DNA of 64,000 nucleotides from Croceicoccus sp. Ery15. Its GTDB lineage: Bacteria; Pseudomonadota; Alphaproteobacteria; Sphingomonadales; Sphingomonadaceae. Below are positions 37,095-45,584 of this stretch, piece after piece. A program made the position numbers and the translations under genes. The notes under the pieces were generated by a model. The model saw nothing but the letters and a program-made list of their open reading frames with translations, made no database searches and had not been told where the DNA came from. The DNA lies in the NCBI RefSeq assembly GCF_020985305.1, contig NZ_CP087588.1:1848501-1912500 (forward strand). Reading direction: 5' to 3'. Each line of letters opens with the position of its first letter. Positions within the stretch are counted from its first letter, which is position 1.

Positions 37095-37783
37095 CAGCGG
37101 TGCTTCGCGCCCGCTTCGGCGACGACGCCCTGAAAATCGAAGCTGTCGGCAAATTGCCGCGCGGTCTTGGGCGCAGGCTCGGGAGCCAGTCGGCGCGCGA
37201 TATCGGCCCGCTCGCCCGCACTCAGCGAGGCGGGCCTGGCGGTTTCGGCAGCCGCGAGCCTTACAGGATCGGGGCGGACAGGATCATTGCGGGTGGGCTC
37301 TCCCTTCAGCGGCTTGGCCACACGTTCGCTGGCGGGCGCGGTCTTGTCGTCGCGCGCGACCAGCTGGCGCATCATCTGCGGCGCAGTCTTGTCGGCAGCG
37401 GCAAGGCGGATGCCGTCTGCGGGCGCCTTTGCGGCATCCGACGCATCGGCCATCAGCACTTCGCCTGCACCCGAAGGCGCGATATCCAGCGGCTTGCCCA
37501 GTGCGGCCAGCTGCGCGCCATCGGCAATGAACTGGCTGGCATCGGGCGCGCTATAGCCAAAGTCGACTTCGTTCCAGCGGGCCAGCTGCTGCTGACGCGC
37601 GCGGGTCTGGAATTCGGTTTCCAGAATCGCGATCTCTTCCTGAACCGATGTGATCTGCCGCTCGGTATCGGCGATATCGCTTTTCACCGCGGTCACTTGC
37701 AGCATCAGCGCAAAGCAGATCGCGCCCGACACGCCCAATGCGCCGGTCCACAGCACGGAATGCAGGCGGTTGCGATTGGTCAT
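37094..37783 (-). CDS. FtsL-like division protein with long C-terminal tail
   Basis: The protein has 229 residues. A short cytoplasmic N-terminus, one membrane helix ([20 protein letters not shown]) and a heptad-rich segment ([21 protein letters not shown]) match FtsL in topology and in position between rsmH and ftsI. FtsL is normally about 100-130 residues; here an Ala/Pro/Lys-rich, low-complexity tail of about 110 residues follows. FtsL recruits FtsW/FtsI with FtsB. The assignment rests on topology and synteny. Confidence 0.8.
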   Translation of the reverse strand: MTNRNRLHSVLWTGALGVSGAICFALMLQVTAVKSDIADTERQITSVQEEIAILETEFQTRARQQQLARWNEVDFGYSAPDASQFIADGAQLAALGKPLDIAPSGAGEVLMADASDAAKAPADGIRLAAADKTAPQMMRQLVARDDKTAPASERVAKPLKGEPTRNDPVRPDPVRLAAAETARPASLSAGERADIARRLAPEPAPKTARQFADSFDFQGVVAEAGAKHR

Positions 37784-38766
37784 GCGAAGGCCCTTTCGGA
37801 AGCGGGACGAGCAGGAGCAGCCGTGCGCACGGCAGCGCGCAGCACAGCAGAACGGGAGCGCGGGTTGCGCAGGATTTCGGATTCGGTGGCGCGAACGGCG
37901 CGCATCGGCTTTTCGAAGGCGGCACGTCCGGACGACCGCAAATCGGGCAGATGGCGCGAAGGCGCAGCACCGCTATTAGACGCATCGCGCAGGAAACGCT
38001 TTACCATGCGGTCTTCAAGACTGTGGAAACTTACAACTGCCAGACGGCCGCCTGCGCCAAGCAGCTCTTCCGCCGCGCCCAGCCCCGCCGCCAGCTCGTC
38101 CAGCTCGCCGTTCACATGGATGCGGATCGCCTGAAAGCTGCGGGTTGCCGGGTCCTTCGGCATATGCGGCTTATAGCCCAGCGCCTTGCGCACCACATGG
38201 GCAAGCTGGCCGGTGGTTTCCAGCGGACGGGCCGCGACAATGGCACGGGCCACGCGGCGCGACTGGCGCTCTTCGCCATATTGGTACAGCACGTCGGCGA
38301 TCACGCCTTCGTCGGCAGTATTGACGAAGTCGGCGGCGCTCTCGCCCTCGCGGCTCATCCGCATGTCCAACGGCCCGTCGAGCGAGAAGGCAAAGCCGCG
38401 CTCGGCCTGATCGAGCTGCATTGACGAGACGCCGATATCCATGACCACGCCATCGACCTGCGCCACACCCGCATCGGCCATGGCGCCGGTCATTTCGGAA
38501 AAGCGGCGCGGATGCAGGATCAGGCGCGGCGCATCGCCCGCCAGTTCGGGCCATGCGGCGGGATTATTGTGAACGGCTTCGATCGCGGTGGGGTCACGAT
38601 CGAAGCCGTGCACGATTGCGCCTGCATCAAGCAGGGCGCGGGTGTAACCACCGGCGCCGAAAGTGGCATCGATGATCACATCGCCGGGCCGAGGGGAGAG
38701 CGCGGCGAGAACTTCGTCCAGCAGAACGGGAATGTGGGGGGCGTTGGGATCAGCAGGGCCGGTCAC
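37780..38766 (-). CDS. rsmH: 16S rRNA (cytosine-1402-N4)-methyltransferase RsmH
   Basis: The protein has 328 residues. [13 protein letters not shown] opens the protein; the SAM motif is [52 protein letters not shown] and [15 protein letters not shown] are all RsmH signatures. It methylates C1402 of 16S rRNA at N4. GTG 38766 overlaps the mraZ stop (GTGA); the longer frame runs into mraZ. Confidence 0.95.
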   Translation of the reverse strand: MTGPADPNAPHIPVLLDEVLAALSPRPGDVIIDATFGAGGYTRALLDAGAIVHGFDRDPTAIEAVHNNPAAWPELAGDAPRLILHPRRFSEMTGAMADAGVAQVDGVVMDIGVSSMQLDQAERGFAFSLDGPLDMRMSREGESAADFVNTADEGVIADVLYQYGEERQSRRVARAIVAARPLETTGQLAHVVRKALGYKPHMPKDPATRSFQAIRIHVNGELDELAAGLGAAEELLGAGGRLAVVSFHSLEDRMVKRFLRDASNSGAAPSRHLPDLRSSGRAAFEKPMRAVRATESEILRNPRSRSAVLRAAVRTAAPARPASERAFA

Positions 38767-39281
38767 TTGCGCCCCCTTCCCTTGGAAGGCTTGGCGGCAT
38801 CGGCCATCATCGCCTTGCAGGCAGCCTTGGCGGCCTCCCATTCGGGGCCCATCGCCATCAGGCGTTCGGGGTTCCAGATGGTGAAGAAAGCGCCGCCGCC
38901 CTGAAAGAACAGCTGGTCGTCCAACCCGCCCAGATCGACCATGAAATCGGGCAGGATGAAGCGGCCCGAATCGTCGAAGGGCACTTCCTGAAAACCGAAA
39001 AGCTGGGCCGAGCGCGTATCGCGGTCGAATTCGCGGCCAGCCTGATAGGCACGGCCTTCCTCGCGATCCAGCTCTTCCTCAAGCCGGTCGAGGCGCGACA
39101 GGCCAAAGCCGGTCAGGCAGTCGAAACGGTCATGCTTGGCAACGCACAGCACGCGCTGGTCTTCGGAACTTTCGCGGATCACCTTGCGGAAGCTGGGCGG
39201 CAGGACGAACCGGCCCTTTTCGCCGCGAAGCGAAAAGCCCTGCCCCCTGTAGATGAATGGCCTTGAAGCCACTTGCACCAC
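38763..39281 (-). CDS. mraZ: Transcriptional regulator MraZ
   Basis: The protein has 172 residues with two AbrB-like SpoVT/MraZ repeats: [19 protein letters not shown] and, about 75 residues later, [19 protein letters not shown]. The Lys/Arg-rich C-terminus (KPSKGRGRK) may aid DNA binding. MraZ binds GGG-containing direct repeats upstream of its own operon and controls dcw transcription. It is the first gene of the cluster. Candidate operator repeats are seen upstream at 39436-39469 and 39589-39635. Confidence 0.93.
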   Translation of the reverse strand: MVQVASRPFIYRGQGFSLRGEKGRFVLPPSFRKVIRESSEDQRVLCVAKHDRFDCLTGFGLSRLDRLEEELDREEGRAYQAGREFDRDTRSAQLFGFQEVPFDDSGRFILPDFMVDLGGLDDQLFFQGGGAFFTIWNPERLMAMGPEWEAAKAACKAMMADAAKPSKGRGRK

Positions 39282-39435
39282 CCCTGCCTAAACCTGATCC
39301 GCCAGATCCCGAAACGCCCCCGAAAGCCCGTCATGCGCAGCCGTCCCCGCGCCGGGGCGCACGATCCCGTGGCCCGGCGCACCCCCGGCGGGTGCGACAA
39401 ACGAAACATCCGATTGATGGAATCGGTCTTACATT

Positions 39436-39469
39436 GGGATGATCGGGGATGAAAGGGGAAATTACGGGA
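39436..39469 (+). promoter_or_regulatory. Four GGGA repeats at 10-base spacing, candidate MraZ operator
   Basis: GGGA begins at 39436, 39446, 39456 and 39466, an exact 10-base period, on the strand opposite to mraZ. MraZ is known to bind TGGGN direct repeats separated by 5-base spacers, which is the same period. The first unit is TGGGA; the next are GGGGA, GGGGA and CGGGA. The array lies about 155-190 bases upstream of the mraZ start. Orientation is opposite to that described for other species. Confidence 0.5.
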
Positions 39470-39588
39470 AATTGCGTTCACAAGCGACGAAACGGTGGAA
39501 ATCCGCCATCTTGCACCGCTTGCCAAACCGTTTCGCAAAGCCCGCAAACGGCCATAAAAGCCGCAGAATCGCTAGGATTCCGGCGCTC

Positions 39589-39635
39589 TCCCGTCAATTC
39601 CCCGATATGGGCTTGTGGATTTCCCGTCATTTCCC
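39589..39635 (-). promoter_or_regulatory. Two pairs of GGGA repeats, candidate MraZ operators
   Basis: Read on the mraZ coding strand, there are two pairs: CGGGGAAATGACGGGAAAT (near 39622-39638) and CGGGGAATTGACGGGA (near 39589-39604). Within each pair the GGGA cores are exactly 10 bases apart. They closely resemble the GGGGAAATTACGGGAAAT part of the array at 39454-39472. All three lie in the 382-base gap 39282-39663, which has no gene that I can see and must hold the dcw promoter. Confidence 0.45.
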
Positions 39636-39663
39636 CGATTTGCACCGGAACGGGCGTGTTTCC

Positions 39664-40410
39664 CTATGCGTCGGGTGCCCCGAACGCGCTGTCCAACAGC
39701 TTTTCCAGCGCCGCGCGTGCCGACTCGTCGGGATGATCCCCGTCCTCTACCAAGGCGGCATCGGCCAGCAGTAGCGCCGTTCCCGCACCGATCTGACAAT
39801 GCGCCACCAGTGCATTTTCGCTGAGTTTACAGCGGCTTTCATGGCCGCCGCCGGTCAACCGCCAGCGTCCCGCCATCCTGACCGGAATGGCAAGCGGCCC
39901 GTCCGAAACGCCATCATTCGGGGACGACGCGGGATCGAAGGTCAGTTCCAAACCCCAGCGCGCCAATATCGGGGACAATAGCGCGACCGGCTGCGGCGCG
40001 CGCGCATCGCCAAGCCCGTATTCGCTATGCGCCGTCAGCATCGGATCGGCGAGGAGCAGCACATGACCGCCGCCGCGCACCCAATCGTCGAGCGCCACAT
40101 TCTCGTCCCCCGCAAGCGCGCGCGGCTGCGCCAGCAGCAGAAAGCCCCGATCCCCGATCTGCGTCAGCCGGTCGACCGGCACGGGGCGGAAACGCGCCTC
40201 CAGCGCCTGTTTCACCCAATGTCCCGCATGATCCCCGGACAACATGGCGCCCACATCGCCCTCGGCCCAGAAAATCGGCAGGCTGGTCATCACCGCCAGT
40301 TCCGGACGATCGGCGGGCGCGGGCGCGGCCTGCTGCGCATCGCAGCCCGCCAGCGCGAGCGCGACACCGGCGCAAGCGCCAATCAACCTATTGATCGATC
40401 GCCTCGGCAT
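39664..40410 (-). CDS. Putative lipoprotein of unknown function (DUF4350/GldG-like fold suspected)
   Basis: The protein has 248 residues. A lipoprotein signal (RLIGACAGVALALAGC, lipobox LAGC) precedes a soluble domain: LAVMTSLPIFWAEGD, LLLAQPRALAGDENVALDDWVRGG and HVLLLADPMLTAHSEYG. Such segments resemble DUF4350/ABC-associated (GldG-like) periplasmic domains, in which a vulnerable ligand-binding loop is followed by LLLADP. That assignment is tentative. It overlaps the preceding small gene by 23 bases, so the two are likely cotranscribed. Confidence 0.65.
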   Translation of the reverse strand: MPRRSINRLIGACAGVALALAGCDAQQAAPAPADRPELAVMTSLPIFWAEGDVGAMLSGDHAGHWVKQALEARFRPVPVDRLTQIGDRGFLLLAQPRALAGDENVALDDWVRGGGHVLLLADPMLTAHSEYGLGDARAPQPVALLSPILARWGLELTFDPASSPNDGVSDGPLAIPVRMAGRWRLTGGGHESRCKLSENALVAHCQIGAGTALLLADAALVEDGDHPDESARAALEKLLDSAFGAPDA

Positions 40411-40738
40411 CGGCGGGCGTGTTCGCGGGGGGATTTTCGGACACCATCTGTTCGGCGGGAAGATCGGGAACGATGATCTGTTCCGAAGGCAATTCGGGCA
40501 CCACACCGGCATCGACCAGCGGATCGCCGGTTTTCGATTGCGGCTCCGCCGCCGCCTCGGGCTTGGCCGGATCGTCGGCCTGCCGCGCCTGTTGCATGAT
40601 CGTGCTGGCCAGCCCGACCACCAGCACCATGGCCGCCAGCCCGCCGATCCCCACTTGCAGTCGCTGCATCGCCTGCGTGCGCGTGCCGCGCAGATCGGGC
40701 GGTGTCATCTCGGTCAGCGGGGACTTGGTATCAGCCAT
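40388..40738 (-). CDS. Hypothetical single-span membrane protein
   Basis: The protein has 116 residues. A cytoplasmic N-terminus (about 28 residues) is followed by one membrane helix (VGIGGLAAMVLVVGLASTIM). The outside tail is rich in Pro, Glu and Ala, with short repeated segments (PELPSEQIIVPDLPAEQMV). I recognise no family. It sits between cysK and the unknown lipoprotein, on the same strand as both, and starts 9 bases after cysK. Confidence 0.6.
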   Translation of the reverse strand: MADTKSPLTEMTPPDLRGTRTQAMQRLQVGIGGLAAMVLVVGLASTIMQQARQADDPAKPEAAAEPQSKTGDPLVDAGVVPELPSEQIIVPDLPAEQMVSENPPANTPADAEAIDQ

Positions 40739-40747
40739 GGAACGGTA

Positions 40748-41749
40748 TCAGTCTTCCAGCCACGGAAACACGGGCAGACCCTTTTCGCGCAGCCACGCCG
40801 CATTATACAGCGTGGAGAGATAGCGGAAACCCGTATCGCACAGGATCGTCGCCACCCGCGCCGGACGGCCCAGCCTTGCGGTCAGTTCCTGCCCCAGCCG
40901 TACGGCGCCCGCGACATTGATGCCCGACGACAGGCCCAGCGCCAGCCCTTCCTCTGCCAGCAGGCGGCGAACCCATTCCAGCCCTTCCTCGTCCGAAATG
41001 CGATATTGCAGGTCGACCGGCGCATCTTCCAGATTGGCGGTAATCCGCCCCTGCCCGATGCCTTCGGCCACCGAATTACCTTCGGCTTTCAGCTCGCCAT
41101 GGGCGTAATATTCATACAGCGCCGCGCCATGCGGGTCCGACAGGGCGATGGCGACATTCTCGTCAAACGCCTTTAGCCCCATGCCGACGCCAGCCAGCGT
41201 GCCGCCGGTGCCGACCGCGCAGGTAAAACCGTCGATCTTGCCGCCCATCTGTTCCCAGATTTCAGGCGCGGTGCTTTCGATATGGGCGCGGCGGTTGGCG
41301 ATATTGTCGAACTGGTTGGCCCAGACCGCGCCCGGCGTTTCCCCTGCCAGGCGGCGCGAGGTGTGGACGAAATGGGCCGGATTGGCGAATTTCGTGGGCG
41401 GCACGGTGACGAGTTCCGCCCCCAACGCCCGCAGCGTCGCCATTTTCTCCTGGCTCTGGTTGTCGGGCATGACGATGATCGTCTTGTACCCGCGCGCATT
41501 GGCGACCAGCGCGATGCCGATGCCGGTATTGCCCGCCGTCCCCTCCACAACGGTGCCGCCCGGCTTCAGCTCGCCGCGTTCTTCCGCGTCGCGAATGATG
41601 CCAAGCGCCGCGCGGTCCTTGACCGAGGCGCCCGGGTTCGCGAATTCGCATTTGCCAAAGATGTCGCAGCCAGCCGCTTCGCTGGGGCCCTTCAGGCGGA
41701 CGAGCGGCGTGTTGCCGATAAGAGAGACGGTGTCAGGGATCGTGTTCAT
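40748..41749 (-). CDS. cysK: Cysteine synthase A (O-acetylserine sulfhydrylase)
   Basis: This is a 333-residue PLP enzyme of fold type II. The PLP lysine is in NPGASVKDRAAL (near residue 45). VEGTAGNTGIGIALVA is the substrate loop, and AVGTGGTLAGVGMGLK is the phosphate-binding loop. It converts O-acetylserine and sulfide to cysteine. The C-terminus FRYLSTLYNAAWL is typical of this alphaproteobacterial group. It starts about 80 bases downstream of ccmB on the same strand. Confidence 0.92.
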   Translation of the reverse strand: MNTIPDTVSLIGNTPLVRLKGPSEAAGCDIFGKCEFANPGASVKDRAALGIIRDAEERGELKPGGTVVEGTAGNTGIGIALVANARGYKTIIVMPDNQSQEKMATLRALGAELVTVPPTKFANPAHFVHTSRRLAGETPGAVWANQFDNIANRRAHIESTAPEIWEQMGGKIDGFTCAVGTGGTLAGVGMGLKAFDENVAIALSDPHGAALYEYYAHGELKAEGNSVAEGIGQGRITANLEDAPVDLQYRISDEEGLEWVRRLLAEEGLALGLSSGINVAGAVRLGQELTARLGRPARVATILCDTGFRYLSTLYNAAWLREKGLPVFPWLED

Positions 41750-41830
41750 TATGCGTCTTCAGGTAAGGTCGCACCGTCGCAAGGGCAAACAAGAATTGCT
41801 TTCACGCCGCCCAAGCCACGCGTTTCGCCG

Positions 41831-42493
41831 CTATTCCCGCGCGGCACGGATCGCGGCGCCCGCGGCAAAGGGCGCGATGGCCAGCAGCACAAGGCTGACC
41901 GCGCCCGCCAGCGCGATGCCGCCCGCGCCCTGTTCCTGCAATCCGCCCGCGCCGAAGATCAGCACCGGCACCGCAAGCGGCAACAGCAACAATCCTGCCA
42001 GAGCGGCCCCGCCGCGCAATCCCGCCGTGATCGCGGCGATCATCACGCCCAGCGCCGCCAGCCCCGGCGTACCCGCCAGAAGGCCCAGTTCCACGCGCCA
42101 CAACTGATCGCCCGGCAGGTTGAACAATGCAGCGGCAGGCAGGGCCGCCAGCATCAGCAGCGGCGCAAAGGTCAGCCAGTGTGCCGCAATCCGCGCGGCC
42201 ATGGTCCATTCCTCGGCCATGCCGCGCAGCGCCCATTGGTCGAAGAATCCCTGATCCAGATCGGGTTCGACCAGCCGGTCGAGCGGCAATATGCTGGCCA
42301 GCAATGCCGCGACCCAGATGATGCCCCCGCCCGTCCGCGCCAGCATCGCGGCATCGGGGCCGATGGCAAAAGGCAGCAGGATCGCTACCGACAGGAAGAA
42401 CAGCACCGGCAGCATCGCCCCGCCGCGGCGCCCTCCGCCCGTCAGCAACAGTGCCAGATCGCGGCGCAATATCGCCAGCCACATGCGCATCAT
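41831..42493 (-). CDS. ccmB: Heme exporter membrane subunit CcmB
   Basis: The protein has 220 residues and six hydrophobic helices. MWLAILRRDLALLL opens the protein; LPLDRLVEPDLDQGFFDQW and LFNLPGDQLWRVELGLLAGTPGL (parts) are CcmB signatures. With CcmA it forms the ABC transporter needed to release holo-CcmE during cytochrome c maturation. The ATG overlaps the ccmA stop (ATGA). ccmC, often next, is not here; cysK follows. Confidence 0.92.
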   Translation of the reverse strand: MMRMWLAILRRDLALLLTGGGRRGGAMLPVLFFLSVAILLPFAIGPDAAMLARTGGGIIWVAALLASILPLDRLVEPDLDQGFFDQWALRGMAEEWTMAARIAAHWLTFAPLLMLAALPAAALFNLPGDQLWRVELGLLAGTPGLAALGVMIAAITAGLRGGAALAGLLLLPLAVPVLIFGAGGLQEQGAGGIALAGAVSLVLLAIAPFAAGAAIRAARE

Positions 42494-43110
42494 GCCGCGA
42501 AATCCGCGACATTCAGCACGCGCCCGCCCGGCAGGGCGATCGGCTGGTGCGAGGCGGCAATGCAGATACCGCCCGATGCGCAATGGCGGGCGGCCAATGC
42601 TTCGACCATGGCCACCGAAGCATTGTCGAGACCGTTCAGCGGCTCGTCCAGCAGCCACACCGGCGCCTGGCCTGCGATCGTGCGCGCAAGGGCGGCGCGC
42701 TTGCGCTGACCGGTGGACAGGAAACGCACCGGCACATCGAGCAGTCCGGTAATCGCAGTGGCCTGCGCCACTTCGTCAAGCCGCGATGCCGGCACGCCGT
42801 CGCAACGCGCCCAGAATTGCAGCGCGCGGCCCAGCGGCAGATGCGCGTCGAGAGCAGGCCGTTCGTCGAGCAGAGCGATCGATCCCTTGCCGGTCACCGT
42901 GCCCGCAAAGGGCCGCAAGAGCCCTGCCAATATGCGCATCAGGCTGGATTTGCCGCTGCCGTTCGGACCGGTCAGGTGCAGCGCCCCGCCCGCCGTGACA
43001 TCCAGCGAAAGGCCGGCGAACAGCATCCGGTCGCCGCGCACGCAGGCAAGGCCGGTGGCAGCGATCGAACAAAGATCCGTCGGCAGGTCTGTCGGGGCGG
43101 CGGCTTCCAT
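42490..43110 (-). CDS. ccmA: Heme exporter ATP-binding subunit CcmA
   Basis: This is a 206-residue ABC ATPase. Walker A is [16 protein letters not shown] (near residue 47), signature [14 protein letters not shown], Walker [12 protein letters not shown], and H-loop IAASHQP. It drives the CcmAB complex in System I cytochrome c maturation at the inner membrane. It is divergent from the pterin dehydratase gene, with a 56-base gap. Confidence 0.93.
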   Translation of the reverse strand: MEAAAPTDLPTDLCSIAATGLACVRGDRMLFAGLSLDVTAGGALHLTGPNGSGKSSLMRILAGLLRPFAGTVTGKGSIALLDERPALDAHLPLGRALQFWARCDGVPASRLDEVAQATAITGLLDVPVRFLSTGQRKRAALARTIAGQAPVWLLDEPLNGLDNASVAMVEALAARHCASGGICIAASHQPIALPGGRVLNVADFAA

Positions 43111-43166
43111 CGCTTCGGCCTCTATGCCACAGCACCGGTTTCGCCAAGCATGTTGGAGTTTGCACT

Positions 43167-43454
43167 ATGGTCGCCCGTCTGACCGAGACCGAAATCGCCG
43201 CCGCCCTTGACGATCTGACCGGCTGGACCCTGCGCGGGGACGGGCTGGCGATCACCCGCACGCTGACATTCAAGGATTTCGCCGAAGCGTTCGGTTTCAT
43301 GAGCCATATCGCCATACTGGCCGAAAAGGCGGACCATCACCCCGAATGGTTCAATGTCTATAACCGCGTCGACATTACGCTAACCACGCATGATGCCGGC
43401 GGCCTGTCGGCCCGCGATGTCGCATTGGCGCGCCAGATCGACGCCGCCGCCTGA
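43167..43454 (+). CDS. Pterin-4a-carbinolamine dehydratase
   Basis: The protein has 95 residues, the normal length of PCD/DCoH. The motif is [22 protein letters not shown], given here in part as [12 protein letters not shown], with the two active-site histidines and the following Asp-rich beta strand. It dehydrates 4a-hydroxytetrahydrobiopterin and may also act in other pterin or molybdopterin reactions. No phenylalanine hydroxylase gene lies nearby, so its partner is unclear. It converges with the AlkA-like gene 5 bases away. Confidence 0.92.
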   Translation: MVARLTETEIAAALDDLTGWTLRGDGLAITRTLTFKDFAEAFGFMSHIAILAEKADHHPEWFNVYNRVDITLTTHDAGGLSARDVALARQIDAAA

Positions 43455-43459
43455 CCGGA

Positions 43460-44077
43460 TCAAAGCGTGGCGCTGTTATAGGTGTGCCATGCGAAAATCG
43501 CTGCCGCGCCGCGATGGGGGCGAAACGCCTCTCCCATCGCGCGGGTCTGCTTTTCGCTTGGCCGCTCGTCCATATCGGCCAGCCGCCCCACCGCGATCTG
43601 CACCGCCAGATCGCCCGCGGGCCAGATATCCGGCCGCCCCTCGGCAAACAGCAGATAGATTTCGGCCGACCATCGCCCGATGCCCTTGATCCGCACCAGC
43701 TGCGCGATCGCGTCCTCGTCGTCATCGGGCAGCGAGTTCAGGTCGAGCTCGCCGCTTTCCACCAGCTCGCACAGGGAACGCGCATAACCCTGTTTCTGGC
43801 GCGACAAGCCGCAGGCGCGCAAATCGTCGAAACTGGCCTGCAACAGTGCGGCAGGCGCGATGTCCTCTCCCAGATGGCCGGTCAGCTTGCGCCACACCGA
43901 ATCGGCTGCCGCCACCGACACCTGCTGCCCGACAATGGTGCGCAGCAATGTGCGATAGCCGGTGGGCCGGATTCGTTCCTCAGGGTATCCGTGCTGCGCC
44001 AGCGCCGCGGCCCAGCGCGGGTCGCGCGCCGCAATCGCGTCCAGCCCCGTGCGGATATTGGCGCTTTTCAAGCCCAT
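43460..44077 (-). CDS. DNA-3-methyladenine glycosylase (AlkA-like, HhH-GPD)
   Basis: This is a protein of about 205 residues. RTLLRTIVGQQVSVAAADSVW is the conserved N-terminal helix, LVRIKGIGRWSAEIYLLF the helix-hairpin-helix, and the catalytic Asp is in WPAGDLAVQIAVGRL. It removes alkylated bases from DNA. It lacks the N-terminal Ada-like domain of E. coli AlkA. ATG 44077 is preferred; the frame can extend to 44134 without clear homology. Confidence 0.88.
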   Translation of the reverse strand: MGLKSANIRTGLDAIAARDPRWAAALAQHGYPEERIRPTGYRTLLRTIVGQQVSVAAADSVWRKLTGHLGEDIAPAALLQASFDDLRACGLSRQKQGYARSLCELVESGELDLNSLPDDDEDAIAQLVRIKGIGRWSAEIYLLFAEGRPDIWPAGDLAVQIAVGRLADMDERPSEKQTRAMGEAFRPHRGAAAIFAWHTYNSATL

Positions 44078-44231
44078 CGGCGGTTCCGATCCTGTTTCGC
44101 GATGCTGCGTATCACCGGCGCAAAAAACGAGCACCCTTGCCTTTTCATGCGGCAGCCTTTAGCGAGCCGCGACGAAAACTTGCCCGTCCCTAACCGGCGG
44201 CGCATCAATCGAACAGGGAATTCCGCTTTAT

Positions 44232-44549
44232 ATGCCCAGCATCATCGTAGTGAACCGCGAAGGTGAAGAACGTAGCGTAGAGGCGGATGTCGGCCTGAGC
44301 GTTATGGAAGTCATCCGCGACAATGGCTTCGACGAATTGCTGGCCCTGTGCGGCGGCTGCTGCTCTTGCGCGACTTGCCACGTCTATGTCGACGAAGGGT
44401 TCAAGGCCAAGCTGCCCGCCGTGTCCGAGGACGAGGACGACCTGCTCGACAGTTCGGACCACCGCAACGATAATTCGCGCCTGTCCTGCCAGATCCCCGT
44501 GACGGCAGAGCTGGACGGCATGCGCGTAGAAATCGCACCGGAAGACTGA
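44232..44549 (+). CDS. [2Fe-2S] ferredoxin (adrenodoxin type)
   Basis: The protein has 105 residues. The cluster motif [15 protein letters not shown] gives C-x5-C-x2-C (near residues 40, 46 and 49), and the fourth cysteine is in [10 protein letters not shown] (near residue 85). There is an extra Cys pair inside the loop. Such ferredoxins deliver electrons to P450s, Fe-S assembly or ring hydroxylases. No P450 or Isc gene lies nearby, so the partner is unknown. A clear terminator follows. Confidence 0.92.
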   Translation: MPSIIVVNREGEERSVEADVGLSVMEVIRDNGFDELLALCGGCCSCATCHVYVDEGFKAKLPAVSEDEDDLLDSSDHRNDNSRLSCQIPVTAELDGMRVEIAPED

Positions 44550-44607
44550 TCCGGCATTTCATTCGGCCCGACGGCGCTTGCGGTCGCGGCCCTCCGTCTG
44601 GAGAGGA

Positions 44608-44645
44608 AGCCCCGGCACATTTCAAATGTGTCGGGGCGGATTTTT
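44608..44645 (+). terminator. Rho-independent terminator after the ferredoxin gene
   Basis: GCCCCGGCACATTT (44609-44622) pairs with AAATGTGTCGGGGC (44624-44637) with one G-T pair, making a long hairpin, and is followed by GGATTTTT. It sits between the convergent ferredoxin and map genes and may serve both. Confidence 0.8.
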
Positions 44646-44676
44646 GGTTGAGTGTCGCCTGCGATTGCGCGCGATA

Positions 44677-45507
44677 TCAGTCGCGATAGGGCGGCGCGTC
44701 CAGACCTTGGGGGCTGAGCGTAAATATCTCGCACCCGTCCTCGGTAATGCCGATCGAATGTTCGAACTGCGCCGACAGGGACCGGTCGCGCGTCACCGCC
44801 GTCCACCCGTCGTCCAGCAGCTTGACCGCAGGCTTGCCCAGATTGATCATCGGCTCGATCGTGAAGAACATGCCGGGTTTCAGCTCGGGGCCGGTATTGG
44901 GGCGGCCCGCGTGCACCACTTCGGGTGCGTCATGAAACAGGCGGCCCAGACCATGGCCGCAGAAATCGCGCACCACGCCATAACGCTGGCGTTCGGCATG
45001 GCGCTGGATCGCCGCGCCAATGTCGCCCAGCCGCGCGCCCGGCTTGGCAAGGTCGATGCCGATCTGCAGGCATTCATAGGTAACCTGCACCAGCTTTTTC
45101 GCCTTCAGCGAAACGTCGCCCGCCAGATACATGCGGCTGGTATCGCCGTGCCAGCCGTCGAGCAGCGGGGTCACGTCGATGTTCAGAATATCGCCGTCCT
45201 TGACCTGCCGGTCGCCGGGAATGCCGTGGCACACGACGTGATTGATCGAAATGCAGCAGCTGTGCGTATAGCCGCGATAGCCAAGCGTCGCCGGAACCGC
45301 GCCGCCATCCAGCGTCATTTCGCGAACCTTGCGGTCGATTTCCGCCGTGGTCACACCGGGCTGCACCAGATCGACCATGGCATCCAGTATCTGCGCGGCC
45401 AGCCGTCCGGCCTTGCGCATGCCTTCAAAGCCTGCGGGGCCGTGCAGCTTGATCGTGCCGTCACGCGGCAGCATGTCGGTTTCGTCAACAGTCATATATT
45501 CGGTCAT
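44677..45507 (-). CDS. map: Methionine aminopeptidase type I
   Basis: This 276-residue M24A enzyme has the metal ligands in LNIDVTPLLDGWHGDTSRM (two Asp), HGLGRLFHDAPEVVH (His), FTIEPMINLG (Glu) and AQFEHSIGITEDG (Glu). GYRGYTHSCCISINHVVCHG carries the substrate His. It removes the initiator methionine cotranslationally. An in-frame Met five codons downstream is an alternative start. Confidence 0.94.
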   Translation of the reverse strand: MTEYMTVDETDMLPRDGTIKLHGPAGFEGMRKAGRLAAQILDAMVDLVQPGVTTAEIDRKVREMTLDGGAVPATLGYRGYTHSCCISINHVVCHGIPGDRQVKDGDILNIDVTPLLDGWHGDTSRMYLAGDVSLKAKKLVQVTYECLQIGIDLAKPGARLGDIGAAIQRHAERQRYGVVRDFCGHGLGRLFHDAPEVVHAGRPNTGPELKPGMFFTIEPMINLGKPAVKLLDDGWTAVTRDRSLSAQFEHSIGITEDGCEIFTLSPQGLDAPPYRD

Positions 45508-45584
45508 GCGGGCCTATGTAACGATCCCGCCCCGGTTTTGCGAGGGCTGTTATTGCGGTGAAGTCTGCTCCGCCCGGCCGCGAA

